Positions 1 through 5,657 of a stretch of 11,025 nt of DNA are shown here, piece by piece. Numbering within the stretch: position 1 is the stretch's first letter; each line of letters opens with the position of its first letter. The DNA lies in NCBI GenBank assembly GCA_003135255.1, contig PLAX01000101.1, positions 1 through 11,025 on the forward strand, written 5' to 3'. The notes beneath the pieces are model-generated. The model searched no databases. It was not told the DNA's origin and was given only the letters and a program-made list of their open reading frames with translations. Source of the stretch: Candidatus Dormiibacterota bacterium. Its GTDB lineage: Bacteria > Chloroflexota > Dormibacteria > Aeolococcales > Aeolococcaceae. A program made the position numbers and the translations under genes.

Positions 1-813
1 CCACGCGGCACTGGACGGGTCACCGCCGGTGGCGATGATCGCCTGGATGACCAGGGCGGTGGAGGCGGGGTCGCTGCCGTCCCCCGACTGGTAGGGGAAG
101 CCTCCGTCCGCGTCCTGCTGGATGGCCAGCCAGGCCAGGGCGCTCAGGTCGCGGCCGTGGTCACCGGCGGCGTCCAGCGCCATCAGCACCATGGACGTCG
201 AGTTGGTGTCGCTGGTGTCGAAGTCGGTGGCCGCCTTGGGGTCGTTGGCGTCGTCCTCGTAGTCCCAGCCGCCGTCACTGTCCTGGGCGGCGACGAGGAA
301 CTGGACGGCAGCGGCGGGCACCTGGGCACCGGCAGCCACCAGTCCCTGGATGGCGAGGGCCTGGGGGAACGCCTCGCCGTCGCCGTACTCCCCCGTGGTC
401 GGGTCGTAGGCCGAGCTCAGCGTGGTGAGCAGATCCTCCCCGCCGAAGGACTGGGGGGCGTCTCCTGCCGCGACCACCGCCTGGATCAGCTCGCCGCACC
501 CTCCCGGGTTGCTCGTGGTGCAGGCCTTGGCGGCGCCCGCCGCCAGGTAGTCCACCACCGACTTCCCCGAGCTCGCAGCGAGCGCCTTGGGATCGTATCC
601 GCCGGCGGCGGCGCCGATCGCGTACAGCTCGCTGTCCGCGTAGCTCCCCGAGGGTCCGGCGATTGCCCCGCTCGCCCCCTGCTGGGACCTCAGGTAGAGG
701 AGGGCTCGGGTCGCGGGGGTCGTGCCCGCCCGCGCCGTCACCCCGACGGCCGCGCATGCCGAGATCAGACCCAGTGCCGTCACCACGGCGGTGCACCTGC
801 GGGATCCCTTCAT
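1..813 (-). CDS. Exported alpha/alpha-barrel (prenyltransferase/squalene-oxidase repeat) protein, likely corrinoid-binding; 3' end outside window
   Basis: The visible part is the N-terminal 271 residues; the gene runs off the left edge. It starts with a secretion signal: basic MKGSRR, a hydrophobic stretch, then a possible lipobox ISAC (Cys20), or alternatively a signal peptidase I site at A27-R-A29. The mature part is helical, with repeats ending in QDSDGGW (177-183) and QQDADGGF (232-239) and acidic-S/T-rich turns (DTSDTNSTS, 199-207). This is the pattern of the alpha6/alpha6 barrel shared by terpene cyclases, prenyltransferases and the vitamin B12 carriers transcobalamin and intrinsic factor. 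Cys98 and Cys106 could form a disulfide. Export and a cobalamin riboswitch upstream argue for extracellular corrinoid capture rather than terpene cyclisation. The usual C-terminal DUF4430-like domain, if present, would lie outside the window. The start at 813 has a Shine-Dalgarno (AGGAG, 820-824) six bases upstream. The fold family is fairly sure; the ligand is inferred. Confidence 0.85.
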   Translation of the reverse strand, partial: MKGSRRCTAVVTALGLISACAAVGVTARAGTTPATRALLYLRSQQGASGAIAGPSGSYADSELYAIGAAAGGYDPKALAASSGKSVVDYLAAGAAKACTTSNPGGCGELIQAVVAAGDAPQSFGGEDLLTTLSSAYDPTTGEYGDGEAFPQALAIQGLVAAGAQVPAAAVQFLVAAQDSDGGWDYEDDANDPKAATDFDTSDTNSTSMVLMALDAAGDHGRDLSALAWLAIQQDADGGFPYQSGDGSDPASTALVIQAIIATGGDPSSAAW

Positions 814-823
814 CCCACGCTCC

Positions 824-871
824 TCAGGCGGCGATCGGTCTCCACCTCGCCGAAGGCATCCTCGCCGCCAT
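824..871 (-). CDS. Possible 15-residue upstream ORF between B12 aptamer and main gene
   Basis: It reads MAARMPSARWRPIAA and stops with TGA. A GGGAGG motif lies about eight bases before its ATG, and its TGA overlaps the Shine-Dalgarno of the main gene (TGAGGAG), ten bases before that gene's ATG in a different reading frame. Its own Shine-Dalgarno lies in the 3' arm of a hairpin that could kiss the aptamer. This layout suggests translational coupling: B12 state would control the small ORF, and its translation would open the main start. The peptide resembles nothing I know and probably matters only by being translated. At this length chance is a real alternative. Confidence 0.4.
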   Translation of the reverse strand: MAARMPSARWRPIAA

Positions 872-897
872 GAGGCCGTCCTCCCGTCACGCGCGGG
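827..897 (-). promoter_or_regulatory. Expression platform of the cobalamin riboswitch (two hairpins)
   Basis: Two hairpins follow the aptamer. The first (897-883 in RNA order) has arms CCCG/CGGG around loop CGCGTGA. CGCG in this loop is complementary to CGCG in the L5-like TCGCGCAAC of the aptamer (about 1006-1018), as expected of the L5-L13 kissing loop of cobalamin riboswitches. Its 3' arm runs into GGGAGG, the likely Shine-Dalgarno of the small ORF at 871. The second has perfect 8-base arms GGCGGCGA/TCGCCGCC (862-869 with 827-834) and ends beside the main Shine-Dalgarno at 820-824. No U-tract is present, so control of translation is more likely than termination. Confidence 0.5.
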
Positions 898-905
898 GGT
901 GGAGT

Positions 906-1075
906 CGTGCCTCGGGTCGGTCTCCTGGCTTGCGGATCGTGGCCATCGGTCGCCTTCCCACGAGACGCGGTCTCGCAGTGGCACGCTGACCTTGGCTCCC
1001 CGCTCACAGTTGCGCGACAGCGCCGGATTCACACCGGCTTCCCGTTCAACCCGGGGCGTTATTCAGGTGTGGTCC
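906..1075 (-). promoter_or_regulatory. Cobalamin (B12) riboswitch aptamer
   Basis: On the minus strand the conserved cobalamin aptamer blocks occur in the right order: AAGCCGGTGTGAATCCGGCG, then CTGTCGCGCAACTGTGAGC, then AGCCAAGGTCAGCGTGCCACTG shown by its core GCCACTG, then GGGAAGGCGACCG, then the B12 box AGCCAGGAGACCGACCC (about 913-930). This is the classical adenosylcobalamin-type element, normally an OFF switch when B12 is plentiful. It lies directly upstream of the exported barrel protein on the same strand. A CATAAT hexamer at 1078-1083 sits about seven bases before the probable 5' end and could be the -10 element, but no good -35 is visible. The boundaries are approximate, especially the P1 stem. 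Confidence 0.95.
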
Positions 1076-1082
1076 GGATTAT

Positions 1083-1121
1083 GCGGCGCGGGCACGGGTG
1101 GCCGCTCCGGGCCCGCGCCGC
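1083..1121 (-). terminator. GC-rich hairpin after the ABC permease, probable terminator
   Basis: Perfect 11-base arms (1083-1093 and 1111-1121, core GGCGCGGGC/GCCCGCGCC) enclose a 17-base loop, 18 bases after the permease stop and just before the B12 riboswitch. The position fits the end of the exporter operon. There is no U-tract, only AUAAU, so the element may be weak, Rho-assisted or simply an insulating stem. Confidence 0.45.
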
Positions 1122-1139
1122 GAAAGCACCCCCCGCGGA

Positions 1140-2228
1140 TCAATCCCAGCGGAAGCGCCAGGCCGCGACGGAGATGGTGACCACGGCCCACGCCGCCATC
1201 ACCAGGCAGTCGGTGCCGATGGCGCTGAACCCTGCTCCGTCGTTCATGACCTGGTGGAGCGCATCACTGGCCCACGCCAGCGGGAGGATCCGGGCGATGT
1301 CCTGCACCACGGTGGGGAGCGAGCTGATCGGGAAAAAGAGCCCGCTCAGGAACATGAGGGGGAAGGTGATCATCGCGGCCAGCGCGCGCGCCGCCTCACT
1401 GGTGCGGGAGACGCTCGTGATCAGGAAGCCGATGCCGACGAAGGATGCGGTGCCGAGCACGACCGGCGGGATCAGCAGCAGCCAGCTGCCGTAGTTCTTG
1501 GCCCCGAAGACCCAGATCCCAAGCGCCACCAGCACCACGATCTGGAGCAGCACGGTCAACCCGCCACCCACCACCTGGGCGGCCAGGATTGTGCCCGAGC
1601 GGACCGGGGTGGCGCGGAAGCGGCGCAGGACCTGCTTGACACGCATCTCGACCAGCCCGATCGCGACGTAGTTGACGCCCGAGAAAAGGATGATGTAGGC
1701 GATCATCGAGGGCAGCATGTAGTCCATCTCGGTGACCTGGTTGACCTCTGCCACCTTCGGGGCGCTCACCGTCAGGCTCGGGTGACCGCGGCCGGCGAAG
1801 CCGGCCGTCACGTTGGACACGACGGCATCCGCGATGGCGGTGGACGAGGAGCCGCCACCCGCTTGGTAGATCGCCACCTGCTGCGGCGGTCCCTGACCCG
1901 CATAGGCGGCACCGAAGCCGCTGGGGATCACCAGGACGGCGGTGACCGAGTCGTTCTTGAGGTCGGCGAAGGCGGCGGCGTGCGACTTCACATCGACGCT
2001 GACGCCGCTCACGCTCCGCAGTGCCTTCAGGTAACCGGTCGAGGCCGCGGTGCTGTCGTTGTTGACCGCATCGAAGCTCACCGACAGCCCGTTGCCACCG
2101 AACAGCAGGCCGAAGATGATCATGAAGAGGACGGCGAGCCCGAGGGTGAAGATCAGCGCGGTCCGGTCGCGCACCGAGGCACGCACCCGGTTGAGGGTGA
2201 GGGCACGGAAGGCGGGAAGGGAATTCAT
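1140..2228 (-). CDS. ABC-2 type transporter permease with large extracytoplasmic domain
   Basis: This 362-residue protein has the ABC-2 permease layout: a short cytoplasmic N-terminus, a membrane helix at about 24-43, a soluble extracytoplasmic domain at about 44-170, then five helices at about 172-195, 212-240, 250-273, 282-303 and 338-357. The sequence MFLSGLFFPISSLP followed by LPLAWASDALHQV is typical of the last third of the family (DrrB/NatB/YhfI-like). The large outer domain separates it from the shorter DrrB-like permeases and occurs in exporters of drugs, lipids or peptides. Its ATG overlaps the stop of the upstream ATPase (ATGA), so the two are translationally coupled and should form one transporter as a dimer of each subunit. 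The substrate cannot be read from sequence. Divergence from a TetR regulator suggests induction by a small molecule that may itself be exported. Confidence 0.9.
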   Translation of the reverse strand: MNSLPAFRALTLNRVRASVRDRTALIFTLGLAVLFMIIFGLLFGGNGLSVSFDAVNNDSTAASTGYLKALRSVSGVSVDVKSHAAAFADLKNDSVTAVLVIPSGFGAAYAGQGPPQQVAIYQAGGGSSSTAIADAVVSNVTAGFAGRGHPSLTVSAPKVAEVNQVTEMDYMLPSMIAYIILFSGVNYVAIGLVEMRVKQVLRRFRATPVRSGTILAAQVVGGGLTVLLQIVVLVALGIWVFGAKNYGSWLLLIPPVVLGTASFVGIGFLITSVSRTSEAARALAAMITFPLMFLSGLFFPISSLPTVVQDIARILPLAWASDALHQVMNDGAGFSAIGTDCLVMAAWAVVTISVAAWRFRWD

Positions 2229-3223
2229 TCGCGGAGGCTCCTGCCGGTGAGGCTGAGGAAGACATCCTCGAGCGTGCCGTGGCGGACCAGCAGGTCGCGG
2301 ATCGTCCCCTCCCCCTCACCGTCGCCGCCAGCCCCGGGGGCAGCGGCGGCCCAGGGCGCCTGCGGGTCGAGCAGCGCGTGGAGCACGGCCTCCGGAGTGC
2401 GGGTGGTGACGCTCACCCGCCCGTCCGCCACCACGCGATCCACTCCCGGGAGCTTCTCGAGGGTCTCGACATCGAGGCCGGACACCAGCGCGAACTCGAT
2501 GGTGGTCCCGGGGGCGTGCTCGACGATGAGGCGCCGCGGGGTGTCGAGGGCGACGATCCGTCCCCGCTCGATCACCGCGACGCGGTCACAGAGGCGCTCC
2601 GCCTCCTCCATGTAGTGGGTGGTGAGCACCACGGTCTTGCCGCGCTTGCGGATCCCCTCGATGACGGTCCAGATGTTGAGCCGGGCCTGGGGGTCGAGAC
2701 CGGTGGTGGGCTCGTCGAGGAAGACGAGGTCGGGATCGTTGATCAGGGCCAGCGCGATGCTCAGCCGCTGCATCTGCCCCCCGCTCAGCTTGTCGGTGTA
2801 GGTGTCGGCCTTCTCCTCGAGGTTGAACTCCTCGATCACCTCGTTCACCGGCCGCGACCGCCGGTAGAGGGCGGCGAAGAGCTCTACGGCCTCACGAACC
2901 TTGGTGAACTCGGGCAGCGCGGTGGCCTGGAGCTGGACTCCGATCCGCTCCTTGACCGTGCTGGGGTGGGCGATCACGTCGGTGCCGAGGACCTGGACGG
3001 TGCCGGCATCGGGTACCCGGAGGCCCTCGATGATCTCCAGGGTCGTCGTCTTGCCGGCGCCGTTGGGCCCGAGCATGCCGAAGACCTCGCCCTTCTGGAC
3101 GGAGAAGCTCAGCCCGTCCACCGCGACCACGTCGCCGTAGCGCTTGACCAGACCAGTGACGTCGATGTCTGCCATCTCTCCCCTCAGCCGCACGGCGGCG
3201 GGCATCGGCTCAGCGTGAATCAT
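2225..3223 (-). CDS. ABC transporter ATPase (DrrA/NatA-type exporter)
   Basis: This is a complete 332-residue ABC ATPase with Walker A GPNGAGKTT (52-60), Q-loop glutamine near residue 99, signature LSGGQ (146-150), Walker B LVFLDEP (166-172), D-loop GLDP and switch His203 (TTHYMEEAE). The C-terminal third is the DrrA-type extension, with an unusual Ala/Gly/Glu-rich insert (PGAGGDGEGEG) before a final TLEDVFLSLTGRSL typical of the DUF4162 tail. It should power export through the permease encoded immediately downstream. The start at 3223 is chosen because a near-perfect Shine-Dalgarno precedes it. A second ATG at residue 17 (3175) also has a purine-rich upstream region and would give a more usual N-terminus, so a minor shorter product is possible. 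Confidence 0.95.
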   Translation of the reverse strand: MIHAEPMPAAVRLRGEMADIDVTGLVKRYGDVVAVDGLSFSVQKGEVFGMLGPNGAGKTTTLEIIEGLRVPDAGTVQVLGTDVIAHPSTVKERIGVQLQATALPEFTKVREAVELFAALYRRSRPVNEVIEEFNLEEKADTYTDKLSGGQMQRLSIALALINDPDLVFLDEPTTGLDPQARLNIWTVIEGIRKRGKTVVLTTHYMEEAERLCDRVAVIERGRIVALDTPRRLIVEHAPGTTIEFALVSGLDVETLEKLPGVDRVVADGRVSVTTRTPEAVLHALLDPQAPWAAAAPGAGGDGEGEGTIRDLLVRHGTLEDVFLSLTGRSLRE

Positions 3224-3229
3224 AGGGGG

Positions 3230-3238
3230 TCACCTCCT
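3230..3238 (-). promoter_or_regulatory. Strong Shine-Dalgarno deciding the ATPase start
   Basis: AGGAGGTGA, an almost full anti-16S match, ends six bases before the ATG at 3223. It is the best ribosome binding site in the window and favours this start over the internal ATG at 3175. Confidence 0.75.
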
Positions 3239-3266
3239 ACGGGCTCTCAGGGAAGACTAGTTTCAG

Positions 3267-3302
3267 AACGTTGATTGGAAACGTCGTTATAGAACCACGT
3301 TC
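3267..3302. promoter_or_regulatory. Three AAC...GTT palindromes, candidate TetR operator array
   Basis: The gap between the divergent TetR and ABC genes holds three short perfect palindromes sharing AAC/GTT half-sites: AACGTT (3267-3272), AACGTCGTT (3280-3288) and GAACCACGTTC (3292-3302). Their centres are 13-15 bases apart. The last ends four bases before the -10 of the regulator gene. A wider inverted pair GTTTC/GAAAC (3260-3264, 3278-3282) overlaps the first two. TetR regulators commonly bind palindromes here and repress both directions. That this regulator binds these sites is inference. Confidence 0.45.
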
Positions 3303-3305
3303 GGA

Positions 3306-3311
3306 TATACT
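3306..3311 (+). promoter_or_regulatory. -10 element of a leaderless promoter for the TetR gene
   Basis: TATACT matches the -10 consensus at five of six positions and is followed by seven bases and then GTG at 3319, so the expected transcription start coincides with the start codon. There is no Shine-Dalgarno before that GTG. No convincing -35 is seen. Confidence 0.55.
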
Positions 3312-3318
3312 CTGTCAA

Positions 3319-3921
3319 GTGGCCAGACCGCGGACCCACGACGCCAAGCTCCGCATCCGCCTGCTCGACGAGGCCGGGCGCCTGCTGGCCAAGGAGGGCC
3401 CCTCGGCGCTGACCGTACGCCGCCTCGCCGAGCGGGCGGAGACCTCACCTTCGGCCGTCTACACCCTCTTCGGCGACAAGTGGGGGCTGGTCGAGGAGAT
3501 GTTCCGCGAGGGCTTCCGGCGCTTCGCCGAGCGGATCGCCGCGCTGGAGCGGACCGATGACCCGCTGGCCGACCTAGCCGCCCTCGGCGCCGCCTTCCGG
3601 GCCAACGCCCGGGCCAACCCGCACCTCTACGACCTGATGTTCGGCCAGCCCTTCCCCCAATTCGTGCCCGGGGAGGAGGACCGCGTGATGGCCATGGGCA
3701 CGTTCGGGGCCCTCGTCGAGGCGCTCGGGCGGTGCGTCGATGCGGGCCTGCTGAGCGGCGACCCACTGAGCCTGGCCACCATTTTCTTCAGCCTGTCGCA
3801 CGGGCTGACCAGCCTCGCGCTGATGGGCTGGTTCGGTCCTCCCGAGCAGGCCGACGCGGCATGGGGTCGTGCCGAGCGGGCGCTGTTCGTGGGCCTGATG
3901 CCGTCCGCCGCCGAGGGCTGA
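3319..3921 (+). CDS. TetR/AcrR-family transcriptional regulator (WHG-type C-terminal domain)
   Basis: With the GTG start the protein has 200 residues, normal for TetR. The N-terminal helix-turn-helix covers about 12-60: an opening helix, then TVRRLAERAETSPSAVYTLF, then DKWGLVEEMFREGF. The C-terminal ligand domain carries RANPHLYDLMFG (99-109), which resembles the WHG/TetR_C_33 group. It should act as a ligand-responsive homodimeric repressor, and its divergent placement makes the ABC exporter at 2225-3223 and 1140-2228 the obvious target, with likely autoregulation. A longer frame back to 3271 would start at TTG and run through the promoter and operators. The GTG at 3319 fits both the family N-terminus and the -10 box. 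The stop lies 35 bases from the end of a convergent permease gene. The ligand is unknown. Confidence 0.9.
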   Translation: MARPRTHDAKLRIRLLDEAGRLLAKEGPSALTVRRLAERAETSPSAVYTLFGDKWGLVEEMFREGFRRFAERIAALERTDDPLADLAALGAAFRANARANPHLYDLMFGQPFPQFVPGEEDRVMAMGTFGALVEALGRCVDAGLLSGDPLSLATIFFSLSHGLTSLALMGWFGPPEQADAAWGRAERALFVGLMPSAAEG

Positions 3922-3956
3922 GCCAGACCTCCGAGGCGGTCCACGTCGCGACGACC

Positions 3957-4757
3957 TCAGACCCGCCGCGACTCCCAGCGGAAGAAGCGGAGCGTCACCG
4001 CCAGCCCGACCACCCCCCAGACCAGCATCACCAGGAGGTCCTGGCCGTTCCACCCGCTGGAGCTGGGCTCGGTGCCGAAGGCGGTCAGCATCGACTCCTT
4101 GAACCAGTAGATGGGGAAGACCTTGGCAATGTCCTCGAAGACGGCGTTGTTGAAGTTGAAGAAGAAGCCGGAGATGAAGAGGATGGGGAGGGAGGTGAAG
4201 TTGACCACCGCAGGAGCGGCGTCGGCATTGGGGATGAACGGGGTGATGGCCAGCCCGATGACGCAGAAGACGAGGCCGGCGAGGAGCACGGTGACCAGCG
4301 CCGGCAGCGGGTGGGCGGGCCACGGCGCCTGATAGAGGAGATGGCCCACCACCGCGGTCAGCGCCACCACGATCACCGCGGAGATCAGGGCCGAACCGAG
4401 CACTCCGCTCACGAAGGCCGCTGATGGCAGGGGCGTCCCGCGCAGCCGCTTGAGCAGCCCGTTGTCGCGGCGGTTGACGACGCCGATGGTCAGGTTGGAG
4501 AAGCAGGTGGTGATCACACCCCAGGCGGCCATGGCCGGGACGAAGAAGTTGTTGTACGGGACCTCGGCGCCGCCCACGCACTGACCGCTTGCACCGATGG
4601 TGCCGTCGACGCAGGTGCTCTGCTTGTTGAAGATGGTGCCGAAGATGAGCAGGAACATGATCGGGAAGCCGAAGCCGAAGAGGGCCGCGGCGCGGTTTCG
4701 CCAGAAGGCCCTCTGCTCGGCGCGCACCTGCCGGAGGCCGATGGCGAGGTCACTCAT
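3957..4757 (-). CDS. ABC-2 type transporter permease (DrrB-like), last gene of the aroF operon
   Basis: This 266-residue protein has six predicted membrane helices, at about 23-43, 68-93, 112-139, 151-173, 183-200 and 240-258. A conserved basic loop RRDNGLLKRLRGTPLPS (96-112) lies between helices 2 and 3, and the LPILFISGFFF plus FPIYWFKESM segments belong to the ABC2_membrane family. The first outer loop holds two cysteines (49 and 60) that could form a disulfide. It overlaps the upstream ATPase by eight bases (ATGAGTGA), so the two are coupled and form one exporter. It differs clearly from the permease at 1140-2228, which has a much larger outer domain, so the two exporters are not a recent duplication. 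The substrate is unknown; its operon suggests a link to aromatic metabolism, but this is inference. Confidence 0.9.
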   Translation of the reverse strand: MSDLAIGLRQVRAEQRAFWRNRAAALFGFGFPIMFLLIFGTIFNKQSTCVDGTIGASGQCVGGAEVPYNNFFVPAMAAWGVITTCFSNLTIGVVNRRDNGLLKRLRGTPLPSAAFVSGVLGSALISAVIVVALTAVVGHLLYQAPWPAHPLPALVTVLLAGLVFCVIGLAITPFIPNADAAPAVVNFTSLPILFISGFFFNFNNAVFEDIAKVFPIYWFKESMLTAFGTEPSSSGWNGQDLLVMLVWGVVGLAVTLRFFRWESRRV

Positions 4758-5640
4758 CTCCGGTGAGCTCCAGGTAGACGTCCTCCAGCGACGGCTGGCT
4801 GACCTCTAAGCGCTCCAGCTCGAGGCCGCGGGCGACGGCCCACGCGGTCAGCTCGTGAAGTGCCTTGGTCGGAGTCTCGGTGATCATCGCCATCAGCCCG
4901 TCCTCGCCTCCGGGAACGACCTCGCCCACCTCGGGCACGGAGACCCCGTCGGGGCGGACGAATTGGATCCTGGTCTCGGCCCTCTCCGCGCGCAGACTGG
5001 CGGGAGTACCGATCCGGACCACCTCGCCCGCGCTAACGACGCAGACGCGGTCGGTGAGGTTCTGGGCCTCGTCCATGTAGTGGGTGGTGAGCAGGATGGT
5101 CTTGCCCAGCTTGCGCATGCCACGCACGATCTCCCAGGCGTTGCGCCGTGCCGACGGGTCGAAGCCGGTCGTCGGCTCGTCGAGGAACAGCAGCTCCGGG
5201 TCTCCGATCAGCGCTAGAGCGAGATCGAGACGGCGCTGCTGCCCACCCGAGAGCCTCTTGACCCGGACGCGCGCCTTCTCCTTCAGACCGACCAGCTCGA
5301 TGACGTCGTCGGTCGGCAGCGGCTTCGGGTAGTAGCCACGGTGCAACTCGACCACCTCGCGCACGGTGAGGTACGGCTCGACGGCACATTCCTGCAGGAC
5401 CATGCCGACCCGCCTGCGGAGGTCGCGACCGGCAGTGGCGGGATCGGCGCCGAGAACCTCGACACGTCCGTGGTCGCGGCGGCGGTAGCCCTCGAGGATC
5501 TCGACGATCGTGGTCTTGCCCGCGCCGTTGGGGCCGAGCAGGCCAAAGACCTCGCCCGGCTCCACGCTGAAGCTGACGCCGCGCACGGCGTGCAGAGAGC
5601 CGTACGACTTGCGCAGCTCCTCGACCACGATGGCCGCCAT
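4750..5640 (-). CDS. ABC transporter ATPase (DrrA/CcmA-type), in the aroF operon
   Basis: This 296-residue ATPase carries Walker A GPNGAGKTT (36-44), Q-loop Gln83 (VGMVLQE), signature LSGGQ (130-134) followed by QRRLDLALAL, Walker B LLFLDEP (150-156) and switch His187 (TTHYMDEAQ). A roughly 80-residue C-terminal extension ends in SLEDVYLELTGDE, as in DrrA-like exporters. It pairs with the overlapping permease downstream. Only 17 bases separate its ATG from the stop of the DAHP synthase-chorismate mutase gene, and a GGGAGG lies ten bases before the start. It is therefore probably co-transcribed with that gene and under the same leader. Drug, heme or polysaccharide ABC-2 exporters look alike at this level, so no substrate is proposed. 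Confidence 0.95.
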   Translation of the reverse strand: MAAIVVEELRKSYGSLHAVRGVSFSVEPGEVFGLLGPNGAGKTTIVEILEGYRRRDHGRVEVLGADPATAGRDLRRRVGMVLQECAVEPYLTVREVVELHRGYYPKPLPTDDVIELVGLKEKARVRVKRLSGGQQRRLDLALALIGDPELLFLDEPTTGFDPSARRNAWEIVRGMRKLGKTILLTTHYMDEAQNLTDRVCVVSAGEVVRIGTPASLRAERAETRIQFVRPDGVSVPEVGEVVPGGEDGLMAMITETPTKALHELTAWAVARGLELERLEVSQPSLEDVYLELTGDE

Positions 5641-5657
5641 CTACGTGGGGCCTCCCA

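Noticed and set aside
1098..2615. Long plus-strand open frame (505 codons) across the first ABC permease and ATPase
   Set aside because: It is antisense to two clear ABC genes, has a low-complexity His/Arg/Gly/Asp composition and no domain pattern; an open frame like this is expected from GC-rich codon bias.
2279..3274. Plus-strand open frame (331 codons) opposite the ATPase gene
   Set aside because: It mirrors the ABC ATPase codon structure, shows no motif of its own and overlaps the regulatory gap.
3286..3318. Minus-strand TTGACA (3313-3318) with TATAAC (3286-3291) as the exporter promoter
   Set aside because: The two hexamers look good singly, but the 21-base spacer is far from the usual 16-18, so I do not call it a promoter. 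One of them may still be used with another partner.
3922..3956. Terminator between the convergent TetR and permease genes
   Set aside because: Only a short CGTCGCGACG palindrome without a loop or U-tract is visible in the 35-base gap; too weak to call.
1140..5640. Recent duplication of the two ABC exporter modules
   Set aside because: The ATPases share only family motifs and the permeases differ in size and topology (large outer domain in one only), so they are separate members of the ABC-2 family.
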